33,944 bases of DNA, from the NCBI RefSeq assembly GCF_001742425.1, contig NZ_MJEH01000031.1, positions 1 to 33,944 of the forward strand. The letters are read 5' to 3'. Position 1 is the stretch's first letter, and the number at the start of each line of letters is the position of its first letter. Made by a program: the position numbers and the translations under genes. The notes under the pieces were generated by a model. That model saw only the letters and a list, made by a program, of their open reading frames with translations, was not told the origin of the DNA and ran no database searches. Origin of the DNA: Bacillus solimangrovi (GTDB lineage Bacteria > Bacillota > Bacilli > Bacillales > Bacillaceae_N). Positions 23,865-32,191 of the stretch are shown piece by piece.

Positions 23865-24680
23865 ATGTCATATATCGTAGTTAATAATGTGAAAGTAAAT
23901 TATGAAGTGTATGGTTCTGGAATGCCAATTATAATGATTCACGGCTTTACTGTAGATATGAGATTAATGAAGGGCTGCATGGAGCCCGTCTTTTCCGAAA
24001 GAGAAGAAGGTTTTAAGCGAATATATATTGATCTTCCAGGCATGGGTAAAACCAAAGATTATGAAGAAGTACATAGTACAGATGATATGTTAGAAGTTGT
24101 GATGAAGTTTATTGATACCGTTATACCTAATCAATCCTATTTAGTTGTCGGTGAATCTTATGGAGGTTATGTAGCTCGTGGTCTCATTGCAAAAAGAAGG
24201 GGAAACGTTGCAGGAGCTGCATTTATATGTCCAATGATAATTCCAGAGCAGAGTAAAAGGAAACTTCCTGCTCATACAATCGTTTCGAAAGATGAGACGT
24301 TTTTTAATCAATTAGAAAAGGATGTTAGAGAAGATTTTAGTTCAAACGTAGTTGTGCTCAATCAACATACGTGGGAACGTTATAAAAAAGAGATATTAGT
24401 AGGGTGTAACATAGCAGATGAGCAATTTCTGTCTAAGATATTAGATCAATATGGTTTTACATACGATATTGATCAAGTAAGCTTTGAAAAGCCAAGTGTT
24501 TTTCTGCTTGGAAAACAGGATTCAGTCGTTGGATACAAAGATGCACTTCAGTTAATTGATCATTATCCAAAGGCAACGTTTGCAATAGTTGAAGGAGCTG
24601 GACATAATTTGCAAATTGAGCAAAGGCTATTGTTCGACGTTAACATTAATCATTGGTTAGATAGAATTACTGACAAATAG
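23865..24680 (+). CDS. Alpha/beta hydrolase
   Basis: A 271-residue alpha/beta-hydrolase fold enzyme. The oxyanion-hole segment is MIHGFTVD (about residue 28), the nucleophile elbow is GESYGG (about 101-106, Ser nucleophile), the acid is in LGKQDSVVG (about 225) and the base is in GAGHNLQIEQ (about 246). All three catalytic residues are present. Substrates for such small soluble members are esters, lactones or amides and cannot be predicted. AAGGAGACTAG precedes a GTG at 23862 and an ATG at 23865. The ATG is chosen for its spacing. A stem (around 24693-24730) follows the gene but has no T run. Confidence 0.9.
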   Translation: MSYIVVNNVKVNYEVYGSGMPIIMIHGFTVDMRLMKGCMEPVFSEREEGFKRIYIDLPGMGKTKDYEEVHSTDDMLEVVMKFIDTVIPNQSYLVVGESYGGYVARGLIAKRRGNVAGAAFICPMIIPEQSKRKLPAHTIVSKDETFFNQLEKDVREDFSSNVVVLNQHTWERYKKEILVGCNIADEQFLSKILDQYGFTYDIDQVSFEKPSVFLLGKQDSVVGYKDALQLIDHYPKATFAIVEGAGHNLQIEQRLLFDVNINHWLDRITDK

Positions 24681-24740
24681 AATCATAGACAATTGAGTTT
24701 TGTTGATATATAATTACAAAAACTCAGTTGGAGGGGTAAT

Positions 24741-25201
24741 ATTGAAATCAATCGAACGAAGGACTTTGAATTAGTAGCCAAATTAAATAAACCTGTACAT
24801 GACTTACATTGTTCTTTGTATCCAACGTATTTCAAACCATACAATTATGAGAAAATGAAAGATTCCTTTGAAAAGTTAATGCACAATGAAGATTTTATTT
24901 TCTTACTCGTAGAAGATGATAATGAAGCGGTTGGATATGCTTGGTTCGAGATTAGAGATTACCCTGAAAATGCATTTAAGAAGGGCTATCGATCAGCCTA
25001 TGTCCATCAAATAAGTATTAATGAAACAAATGAAATAAAGGTATTGGAACAAGAGTGATGGATTACATCTATCTTTTTGCAAAGAAAAATGAGATAGATC
25101 TAATAGAATTAGATTATTGGCTAGAAAACAAGGTTGCAAAACAGTTTTATGAAAAACATAACTTTGTCGTATATCGGGAGTTTGCATACAAACAGCTATA
25201 A
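24741..25201 (+). pseudogene. GNAT acetyltransferase pseudogene (frameshift)
   Basis: After GGAGGGG a frame starts at an ATT codon (24741) and reads IEINRTKDFELVAKLNKPVHDL.., then ..AVGYAWFEIRDYPENAF.., ..SAYVHQISINETNEIK. It then falls out of frame into a stop at 25058. The next frame continues naturally as GIGTRVMDYIYLFAKKNEIDLIELDYW.., ..VAKQFYEKHNFVVYREFAYKQL to 25201. GIGTR is the acetyl-CoA loop, so the shift falls exactly at the active site. The apparent start codon is also non-standard. Two defects make this a dead copy unless the sequence contains an error. Confidence 0.8.
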
Positions 25202-25249
25202 GAACATGCATGAATAGTAAAAGAAATTAACTTGCTAATGGAGAAAAAG

Positions 25250-25705
25250 ATGACTCAAAATGGGATAGTATTAGTCGTTTGTGTTTCAATAATTCAAGAT
25301 GGAAAATTCTTATTGATAAAGGAAAATAAACGTGTAGCCAAAAACATGTGGAATTTTCCTAGCGGGCGTATTGAAATAGGTGAAGATATTTTTGAAGCCG
25401 CTCATAGAGAGGTGAAAGAAGAAACAGGGTTTGAAGTAAAGCTCACTAATACAACTGGGGTTTATAATTTTATAAGTAGTACAGATGATCAAGTAATTCT
25501 ATTTCATTTTATAGGTGAGCTTGCTGGTGGTTCATTGACAGTTGATGGGGAAGAAATAATAGATTATGCATGGGTGAAGATAACTGACTTTTCGAAATTT
25601 GATAATCAAGAACTTCGAAATGCAAATGTACTAAATCAAATCGTAGATAATATAATAGAAGAAAAATATTTTGATATTAATGCTTTTCATAAGCAACTAA
25701 AATAA
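25250..25705 (+). CDS. Nudix hydrolase
   Basis: A 151-residue Nudix protein. The Nudix box is complete: Gly39, Glu45, then REVKEETGF at residues 53-61, which satisfies GX5EX7REUXEEXGU. Nudix enzymes hydrolyse nucleoside diphosphates linked to another group and often sanitise or recycle nucleotides; the exact substrate is unknown. An upstream TTG at 25232 is in frame, but GGAGAAAAAG sits properly before the ATG at 25250, which is chosen. A strong terminator begins at the stop codon. Confidence 0.92.
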   Translation: MTQNGIVLVVCVSIIQDGKFLLIKENKRVAKNMWNFPSGRIEIGEDIFEAAHREVKEETGFEVKLTNTTGVYNFISSTDDQVILFHFIGELAGGSLTVDGEEIIDYAWVKITDFSKFDNQELRNANVLNQIVDNIIEEKYFDINAFHKQLK

Positions 25706-25749
25706 CTTGGAAATTCCATCGGTATCAAACTCGATGGAATTTTCAAGTT
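25704..25749 (+). terminator. Hairpin terminator of the Nudix gene
   Basis: AACTTGG-AAATTCCATCG pairs with CGATGGAATTTT-CAAGTT, a long stem with an 11-base loop, starting at the last bases of the stop codon. The T run is embedded in the stem rather than after it. Confidence 0.7.
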
Positions 25750-25788
25750 ATGCATCTTTACGTTATGTACTTAATGAAAGGAAATATG

Positions 25789-26070
25789 ATGATGAGAATT
25801 AGAGAGTAAGATTGTTCGTTTTATGGAACTAATAAGAAGTGATGTGAAGCAAAATCAGCACTCTTCATAGCTTGTCTTAGGTGTTCTTGAGCAGTATCAA
25901 GGATCGCTTCTCAATTATTTGAAGAAGTATTTAATTGGGCACAAGAACTTGAGATTACAAGATTATAACTGACAGTGATCAAAGATAATACGAAAGCATT
26001 TAACTTATATCGAAAAATGGGTTTCATTATAAAAGGTACATTCATTAATGATAGATGGAGAATCGGTTAA
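25789..26070 (+). pseudogene. GNAT acetyltransferase remnant
   Basis: An AAAGGA-preceded ATG starts MMRIRE and stops at once. Pieces of a GNAT then appear in different frames: around 25885 ..GVLEQYQG.. and then IASQLFEEVFNWAQELEITRL, a TAA, and LTVIKDNTKAFNLYRKMGFIIKGTFINDRW to the end. The order and spacing match the C-terminal half of a GNAT (loop, helix, Y..MGF motif). At least two frameshifts or stops and a large internal deletion are present. It cannot be functional. Confidence 0.75.
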
Positions 26071-26097
26071 TGAATATTAGTTGTATAAATTGTTGTG

Positions 26098-26135
26098 TAA
26101 TAACCACTCTTACTAATAAGTAAAAGTGGTTATTA
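26098..26135. terminator. Hairpin downstream of the SDR gene
   Basis: TAATAACCACT at 26098-26108 pairs with AGTGGTTATTA at 26125-26135. It lies 25 bases after the SDR stop codon on the leftward strand. It is a likely terminator with a weak T tract. Confidence 0.55.
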
Positions 26136-26159
26136 AGATCATTTATTTAAGATATAACA

Positions 26160-26900
26160 TCAAAGTGTTTGTCCATTATCGATTGTAAATACTTGTCCTG
26201 TAATCGATTCTTGAGACAGTTGAAACAGAATAGCCTCGGCAATCTCATCAGCTGTTGAAATTCTCTCAAGAGGTAAGTTTCCAGCGAGTTGATACATTTT
26301 ATCTTCATTATTAGACCACCAGCGTGTTTGAACTGCACCAGGAGAAATGCAATTGACTCTAATATGGGGTGCTAGGGCTATTGCTAACGATTTTGTCATC
26401 GTATGAATCGCAGATTTCGTTGCAGCATAAGGTATCGAAGATCCTAGGCCAGTCATTCCTGCCACACTACCAATATTAACGATTGATCCTGATTTATGCT
26501 CCTGCATATGAGGAACTACAGCTTTTACACAATGAAACATTCCTTTTACGTTTACATCAAAAAGTGAGTCCCACACTTGATCAGTTACTGATTCTAGGTT
26601 ATTCATAGGAATTTGAGCAGTTATACTTGCATTGTTCACTAAACAATCAACTCTTCCAAAGGAATTAATGGTCTTAGCTACCATATCGATTACTTCTTCT
26701 TCGATTGCTACATTCGCTTGATAAGTGAATGCTGTACCTCCTAACTGATTTATTTCACTCAATGTGTGATTTGCTTCTTTCGCTGAACGATTGTAATTAA
26801 CAACTACTTTTGCTCCTTCTGCTGCTAACTTCAAAGCAGTAGCCTTTCCGATTCCAGTCCCGCCTCCAGTTATAATGATTACTTTATCTTTTAAGTGCAT
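26160..26900 (-). CDS. SDR family oxidoreductase (FabG-like)
   Basis: A 246-residue classical short-chain dehydrogenase/reductase. The nucleotide-binding TGGGTGIG is at residues 11-18 and NNAS at 89-92. The catalytic Ser135, Tyr148 and Lys152 are in GSVAG and PYAATK, and the C-terminal ends GQVFTIDNGQTL. It uses NAD(P)(H) to interconvert an alcohol and a ketone. Like many FabG-like proteins outside fatty-acid operons it probably acts on a small metabolite. AAAGGAG lies eight bases before the ATG at 26900. A LysR gene is transcribed divergently 123 bases away, a common arrangement for control of an SDR. Confidence 0.93.
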   Translation of the reverse strand: MHLKDKVIIITGGGTGIGKATALKLAAEGAKVVVNYNRSAKEANHTLSEINQLGGTAFTYQANVAIEEEVIDMVAKTINSFGRVDCLVNNASITAQIPMNNLESVTDQVWDSLFDVNVKGMFHCVKAVVPHMQEHKSGSIVNIGSVAGMTGLGSSIPYAATKSAIHTMTKSLAIALAPHIRVNCISPGAVQTRWWSNNEDKMYQLAGNLPLERISTADEIAEAILFQLSQESITGQVFTIDNGQTL

Positions 26901-26940
26901 GTGAATTTCTCCTTTATTTTAAGAATCTATTTTTCCTATA

Positions 26941-26970
26941 TTGTATCTGCTTGGAGATGAGCCGTATAAT
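26941..26970 (+). promoter_or_regulatory. Promoter of the lysR gene
   Basis: TTGTAT at 26941-26946 and TATAAT at 26965-26970 with an 18-base spacer. It lies in the SDR/LysR divergent region, where the LysR protein would be expected to bind. Confidence 0.55.
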
Positions 26971-27023
26971 ACAGAATAATGAGACTGGTATCAATTTGAA
27001 TGATAGGAATGGAGGGGTGTGTA

Positions 27024-27866
27024 TTGGACAGTCACGATTTAGTAATTTTTAAACATGCTGCAGAATTAAAATCTATTTCTAAAGCTGCTGATAGATTAGG
27101 ATATGTACAACCTAACGTAAGTCAAAAAATCAAAAATCTAGAGGTTGAATTGGGCGTTAAGTTATTTACAAGAAATAATAGGGGCGTAACATTAACTGCT
27201 CAAGGGGAACTGTTACTTGATTATGCGAATCAAATTATTCATTTAATAGATGAGGCAAAATCAACAATTAATCCAACGAAGTGGAGGGAATCATTAACAA
27301 TTGGTGCAACTCAAACAATATCTGCTGTTAAGGTACCTCAGCTATTCTCATCTTTTATGAGGTTGAATGATAATGTTAATTTGAAGATAAAAACGAGTAC
27401 AAGACAAAATTTACTGGATATGCTTTCGAACGGAGAAATTGATGGACTTTTCTTAAATGAGTCAAACATTCACTCACAATTTGAAGTGGTGTACAGTTAT
27501 ATTGAAAAAGTGGTGCTTATTTCTCCTTTTCAAATTGAGACAGGGAAGAAACAAAATCAAACGCTGATTGTGAATACTGACCCAAATTGCATTTATAGAG
27601 ATCAAACATTAACTTATTTTAATCAAAGTGCAGCAGAACAATTTAATATTATGGAATTTGATTCACTGGAAGCAATTCTACATGCTGTTAATAATGGATT
27701 AGGTGCAAGTATTTTACCAAAAGATTTAATAAACAATAATAGAGAAGTGGATACATTGTATTATCATGAGCTATCAGAAAGAGTTCAAATTGATTTTATC
27801 ATTAAGAATAGAAAAGAAAAATCAAAAAGTTTGAGAAATTTCATTCATCATTTACATAATTCGTAA
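27024..27866 (+). CDS. LysR family transcriptional regulator
   Basis: A 280-residue LysR-type regulator. The N-terminal helix-turn-helix is clear: FKHAAELKSISKAADRLGYVQPNVSQKIKNLEVELGVKLFTRNNRGVTLTAQGELLLDYA (about residues 9-69). The effector-binding domain (about 90-280) has the expected first strand ESLTIGATQTISA. The start is taken as TTG at 27024 because GGAGGGG lies eight bases before it; the ATG at 27000 has no such signal. It lies divergent to the SDR gene, the probable target, and its ligand is unknown. Confidence 0.92.
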   Translation: MDSHDLVIFKHAAELKSISKAADRLGYVQPNVSQKIKNLEVELGVKLFTRNNRGVTLTAQGELLLDYANQIIHLIDEAKSTINPTKWRESLTIGATQTISAVKVPQLFSSFMRLNDNVNLKIKTSTRQNLLDMLSNGEIDGLFLNESNIHSQFEVVYSYIEKVVLISPFQIETGKKQNQTLIVNTDPNCIYRDQTLTYFNQSAAEQFNIMEFDSLEAILHAVNNGLGASILPKDLINNNREVDTLYYHELSERVQIDFIIKNRKEKSKSLRNFIHHLHNS

Positions 27867-27993
27867 ACAAAAAACCAAAATGGTGTAGTTGTAAAATCTA
27901 TACTATAATTAGAGATAATTTGTAAACTAATATTATAATAGAAGAAAGTAACATGCTACCTTATGAAACTATTAATTAAGAATGGAGCATATT

Positions 27994-28539
27994 ATGATAA
28001 TTGACAAACAGTTATTTAATGTTAAAGGACGTAAATATATTGTTAGATCCGCTATAAAAGAAGATGCAAGCGATTTGTCTCAATTACGTGTACAGGTTGA
28101 TGGCGAGACTGAGAATATGGATAGGGAAAAAGGTGAGGCATTTATTGATGGAGTTGGTTTTGAACAAATTATAGAAACGGATACAGAAAGTGAAAAAAAC
28201 TTATTTTTGGTTGCTGAAATTGAAGACAGAATCGTTGGATTTTCAAGGTGTGCAGGAAATGATTTGAAACGATTTTCTCACAAAGTTGAATTTGGTGTGT
28301 GCGTATTGAAGAAATATTGGGGATATGGTATCGGCAATAATTTACTAAAAGAATCTCTTTCTTGGGCTGATTCCAATGGTATTAAAAAGGTGACACTTAA
28401 TGTTTTGGAGACAAATGAAAAAGCTATTAATTTGTATGAGCGGTATGGTTTTGAAATCGAAGGTGTTTTAAAAAATGATAGAATTCATAGCGACAATGAA
28501 TTTTACAATACGGTTATAATGGGTAGGTTTAATAAATGA
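27994..28539 (+). CDS. GNAT family N-acetyltransferase
   Basis: A 181-residue GNAT. The acetyl-CoA loop is KYWGYGIGNNLLKESLSWA, preceded by VEFGVCVLKK, and KAINLYERYGFEIEGVLKND is the closing motif. The N-terminal region KYIVRSAIKEDASDLSQLRVQVDGET is typical of the same subgroup as the GNAT at 5479. The substrate is unknown. The ATG at 27982 overlaps the ATGGAG ribosome binding sequence. The ATG at 27994, six bases after GGAG, is chosen. A terminator follows 61 bases after the stop. Confidence 0.9.
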   Translation: MIIDKQLFNVKGRKYIVRSAIKEDASDLSQLRVQVDGETENMDREKGEAFIDGVGFEQIIETDTESEKNLFLVAEIEDRIVGFSRCAGNDLKRFSHKVEFGVCVLKKYWGYGIGNNLLKESLSWADSNGIKKVTLNVLETNEKAINLYERYGFEIEGVLKNDRIHSDNEFYNTVIMGRFNK

Positions 28540-28600
28540 ATTTCATAAACTATTTTCTACTATATAACATTACAGGTAAGAAAATATAGTTATTAAGTTG

Positions 28601-28634
28601 AAAAAAGCGATTCAGGGTATGAATCACTTTTTTT
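28601..28634 (+). terminator. Intrinsic terminator
   Basis: The stem AAAAAAG-C-GATTC/GAATC-A-CTTTTTTT with a seven-base loop is followed by T, after the GNAT gene. Confidence 0.8.
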
Positions 28635-28755
28635 AGTCATGTCAATTTTTTCTTAGACATTCTTTCTTTGTTATTCTGTTGTGATCGTAACAGTAACAGT
28701 CTTCTGATCATAGCAATTTTAGTTGAGTAGAAGTTTCCATCAGTGGAAGTGGAAA

Positions 28756-29490
28756 TTAAAAAGTCCAATACGTTAAAGTATCTAATATTCCAAGCAAAAG
28801 CATGATAATACCTGCAATGAATTGTACACTTTTTCCAAACTTTCTACCTCTTTTTTTCATAGATTTACCGTCGATACCAAAATACCAAATTAGAGATACG
28901 GCAATGATTAGTGGTAATGATGTTCCAATGGCGAAAATAGTAGGTAGCACTGCCCCAAATGGAGTCGATAACACGATAGGCATAAGCGAAATAAAGAATA
29001 GTACAAACATTGTTGGGCAAAAGCCAAGTGAAAAGCTAACACCCATAAAAAAGGCACCTAACTTCCCATTAATAAATTTATCAGGTATTTTCCCGAAGTT
29101 AACTGTCCAATTCATTTTAAATAACCCAACTAAGTATAGACCAATTAAGATTAGCAGTGGTCCGATTGCTTTACGAATCCATGGAAAGAAAATTATTAGA
29201 GATTGTTGAAATTCTTTTCCTAATAACCAAACTACGAATCCGAGTGAAGAAAATACAAATATTTTCCCGAAAATAAACAAACTAACTTCCTTCCAAACTA
29301 TTTCTTTCTGTAATGATTTATTCCCATAAATCGTAATCGCTCCGAGATTACCAGTAAATTGACAAGGTGCTAATGCTCCTATTATGCCTAAAATAAAAGC
29401 AGACAACAGGGGTATTCCTTTAACTCCATAAGACATGTTAATGAATGGTGCACTTAAGAAATTGCTGATTTGACTAAAAAATTCATACAT
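28756..29490 (-). CDS. CcdA/DsbD-TauE-like membrane protein
   Basis: A 244-residue membrane protein with about six helices. Two conserved cysteines sit in GALAPCQFTGN and SLGFCPTMFVL, the positions of the redox-active pair in CcdA/DsbD-type transmembrane electron carriers. The same fold is also annotated as sulfite exporter TauE/SafE. It could pass reducing power across the membrane or move a small ion. The open frame reaches 29532, but GGGGTG lies ten bases before the ATG at 29490 (MYEFFSQIS), and the extra N-terminal residues are polar, so the shorter form is preferred. It follows the multicopper oxidase gene by about 110 bases, suggesting a shared copper-related role. Confidence 0.8.
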   Translation of the reverse strand: MYEFFSQISNFLSAPFINMSYGVKGIPLLSAFILGIIGALAPCQFTGNLGAITIYGNKSLQKEIVWKEVSLFIFGKIFVFSSLGFVVWLLGKEFQQSLIIFFPWIRKAIGPLLILIGLYLVGLFKMNWTVNFGKIPDKFINGKLGAFFMGVSFSLGFCPTMFVLFFISLMPIVLSTPFGAVLPTIFAIGTSLPLIIAVSLIWYFGIDGKSMKKRGRKFGKSVQFIAGIIMLLLGILDTLTYWTF

Positions 29491-29559
29491 ATTAATTGAA
29501 CACCCCGTTCTATCGTTGTCACGAACCGACATACGTTACAACAAATTACTTATGTAGTA

Positions 29560-29589
29560 ACTAGTGGGGATAAAAGGCATCCCACTAGT
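29560..29589. repeat. Inverted repeat between the two copper-locus genes
   Basis: ACTAGTGGGGAT pairs with ATCCCACTAGT (one bulge), within the 110-base gap between the oxidase stop and the next start. It lacks a T run, so it may be a weak terminator, an RNA processing element or an operator. Confidence 0.5.
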
Positions 29590-29601
29590 AGTAAATATAT
29601 T

Positions 29602-31086
29602 TTATTCAGGTTCATTATGGTATTCGCCACCTAGTTCAAATGGTGTCTCATAGCCATTATATTTTAATACTGTTACCATACCTCCAGTAGCGTGAATGAG
29701 ATCATGGCAATGAAATACCCAATCTCCAGGGTTGTCAGCAATAAATAAAATTTCATATTGTTCATGAGGTTTTATATTTATTAAGTCTTTTACGAGCGGC
29801 TTATCAAGTAGTTTCCCATTTCTAGATACAACTTGGAAGTAGTGTCCGTGAAGGTGCATAGGGTGATCTAACATACTATTGTTAGAAAGAGTTACTTTGA
29901 CAAGGTCGCCTTTGTTCACCTTAATTGGACTTGTATCAGGAAATGTCTTGCCATTGATTTTATAAGCCATATCGTTGTTCATCATAGCCATTCCAGCTGT
30001 TAACTTCATCTTGTATTCGAGATCAGGTTGTTGATTCTGGTCAATGATCGTTGTCATCTCACCTTGCTCCGTATAGTCAATTAGCTGAAGTGTTTCAGCA
30101 TCTTTATACGAATGTTCATTTTTTCCTTCACCATCTATGATTTTGATTGGTATCTTTATGTCTGCTGATTCGGCTACAAGATTCGGACTATCGATATACC
30201 AATCTTTTGAGCTATTTTCCTCAAATTCAATATCAATTCGTTCACCTGGAGCAACTAATAGAACATCAGAAGTAAGAGTAGAATTATTTACTTTCTTCCC
30301 GTCATTAGCAACTACTTGGTATTGATGATTATTTAAGTAGAGAACTTGTTTTTGATAGCCTGCATTGATCACACGAAGTCTTATTTTTTCTCCTTGGCGT
30401 ACTTCAATAGGGTCAATATCAGGGTAACTTTCACCGTTAATTGTAAACGTATCATAGATCATCTGAGAATCCATTTCACCAGGAGTTCCATTGTTACCCA
30501 TCATTCCGCGACGGCCCTCATTTCCCATCGACCATTCATCAATCATTAATACGTAATCTTGATCATACGTTTTTTCTTTAGATTCTACAATTAGAGCCCC
30601 ATATAATCCTCGATCTACTTGGTAATAACTATCTTGATGTGAATGGTACCAATATGTCCCTGCTTCTGTAGCTTGGAATTCATAAGTAAATGTATCACCA
30701 GGTTGGACAGCATTTTGAGTTACTCCTGCTACACCATCCATTTGGTTTGGTAAAACGACGCCATGCCAATGGATAGTTACAGGATCATCTAATTTGTTTA
30801 TAAGGTTTACTTTTAACCAATCTCCCTCTTGAACTCGAATTTCCTCACCAGGTACAGTTCCATTATACGTCCAAGCTTCGAATGATTGGTCTTTAATCTT
30901 CCATTGTGCTTTTTCAGCTGTAATATCAAACTCTTTCACGTTAATATTGTCTGGTCGTTCAACTGGTATGTCTGTGATGTTGATTGATTGATCTCCAATA
31001 CTACTCTGTGTATCGGATTGGCAACCAGTTATGATGAATGCAATAAATGACATGAAAAAAACGATTAATATTTTGCTTTTTATCAT
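29602..31086 (-). CDS. Multicopper oxidase, lipoprotein
   Basis: A 494-residue laccase-like enzyme with three cupredoxin domains. All copper ligands are visible in order: HWHG (106-109), HSH (148-150), HPMHLHGH (408-415) and HCHDLIH (459-465), with Met470 as the axial type 1 ligand. The Met-rich inserts GRRGMMGN and TAGMAMMNNDM resemble cuprous-oxidase types. The signal ends in the lipobox ITGC, so the enzyme is anchored outside the membrane. It probably oxidises Cu(I) or phenolic compounds with O2. AAGGAG lies nine bases before the ATG at 31086; the longer frame to 31113 is rejected. It heads the leftward pair with the CcdA/TauE-like gene. Confidence 0.95.
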   Translation of the reverse strand: MIKSKILIVFFMSFIAFIITGCQSDTQSSIGDQSINITDIPVERPDNINVKEFDITAEKAQWKIKDQSFEAWTYNGTVPGEEIRVQEGDWLKVNLINKLDDPVTIHWHGVVLPNQMDGVAGVTQNAVQPGDTFTYEFQATEAGTYWYHSHQDSYYQVDRGLYGALIVESKEKTYDQDYVLMIDEWSMGNEGRRGMMGNNGTPGEMDSQMIYDTFTINGESYPDIDPIEVRQGEKIRLRVINAGYQKQVLYLNNHQYQVVANDGKKVNNSTLTSDVLLVAPGERIDIEFEENSSKDWYIDSPNLVAESADIKIPIKIIDGEGKNEHSYKDAETLQLIDYTEQGEMTTIIDQNQQPDLEYKMKLTAGMAMMNNDMAYKINGKTFPDTSPIKVNKGDLVKVTLSNNSMLDHPMHLHGHYFQVVSRNGKLLDKPLVKDLINIKPHEQYEILFIADNPGDWVFHCHDLIHATGGMVTVLKYNGYETPFELGGEYHNEPE

Positions 31087-31201
31087 GTATAACCACTCCT
31101 TATTCAACTTCAACCTAGATTCCTTTGTTAATCATATGTAAGAAGTGTGCAAAAAGATTGCAGAACAGAAACGGGTAACGTGAATCAAGAGTTCTCAAGT
31201 A

Positions 31202-31230
31202 TTGTTGGAAAATATGGGTAATAGTATAAT
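31202..31230 (+). promoter_or_regulatory. Sigma-A promoter of the ABC operon
   Basis: TTGTTG at 31202-31207 and a consensus TATAAT at 31225-31230 with a 17-base spacer. The start site near 31237 is about 55 bases before the ATPase start codon. Confidence 0.7.
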
Positions 31231-31291
31231 ATTTCTGTAGATACACTGTTTCTATTATTTGTAGGATAATTGATGGAGGTTATAATTACCA

Positions 31292-32173
31292 ATGGAAGCT
31301 ATCGTAGAGCTAAGAGATATTTCAAAAAAATATAAAGGAAAGATGGTAATTGATAATGCATCATTCTCAATACATAAACACGAAGTTGTTGCATTAACTG
31401 GCAAGAATGGCTCAGGGAAAAGCACTATTTTAAAGATTATTGCTGGTTTAATGTAGCCTGATGGTGGAGAAGTGCTTACACGTTCTTCTGATTTTAAGAT
31501 CGGTTATGTTCCTGAAGTAGTACCCGACGTAATTCCTTTTACCACTGAGGAATATTTAATGTGTATGGGTAGAATCAGTGGAATTAGCAGCGGGCAGCTC
31601 AAGCAAAGATTAAAACAGCTGTTTGAAATTTTTAATATGTCTCATGCTCGACAAACTAAGTTCTCCGATTGTTCAAAGAGTATGAGACAAAAAGTGATGG
31701 TCATGCAAGCAATGTTAGAAGAGACGACGTTATTAATTTTAGATGAGCCACTGTCTGGGTTAGATGTGAAAGCTCAAAATGATTTAGCTGATATGCTCCA
31801 AACATTGAAGAATCAAGGGCTAAGCATTATTTTATCTTGTCATTCGAATAAACTAATCGATCAAGTAGTTAACCAAGTACTACTAATCAAAAATCAGAAG
31901 GTTATTCAATCTGAACAAGTATTACAGTGTTTAATACAAGAAAATGTGATTGTATTAGAAATTACATCTGTAGATTTATTAATGGAGTTACCACAAATTA
32001 TTGAAGTTGTAGAGAAGCAAGAGCTACCTCATAAGGGTTATGAAGTAAAGCTCGTCGTCAATAAGAAGGTTACTGAAAGTTTCTTATTAGATGCAATTTC
32101 TAGGGGAGCGATTGTAAAAAGGCTGGAGCCAATAAGTATTGTTGAATCAAATGTGTTTGCTAGTTATAAATAG
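31292..32173 (+). pseudogene. ABC transporter ATP-binding gene with in-frame TAG
   Basis: From ATG 31292 the frame encodes a normal ABC ATPase start with Walker A GKNGSGKST. It reaches ..KIIAGLM and meets TAG at 31454, where relatives usually have Gln or a similar residue before PDGG. The same frame then continues unbroken to 32173 with Walker B LLILDEP and the H-loop CHSN. The signature region SDCSKSMRQK is degenerate compared with LSGGQ. One base change (CAG to TAG) explains the break. The restart at 31472 (GTG) lacks Walker A, so it cannot hydrolyse ATP. The permease gene follows after 18 bases. Confidence 0.85.
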
Positions 32174-32191
32174 GAGGGAGGAGTTAAAATC

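Noticed and set aside
26147-26338. Leftward 63-codon frame
   Set aside because: It overlaps the SDR gene in another frame, so it is a shadow.
31472-32173. GTG restart as a complete ABC ATPase gene
   Set aside because: It lacks Walker A, and the preceding in-frame sequence encodes it. It is better explained as a nonsense-interrupted gene.
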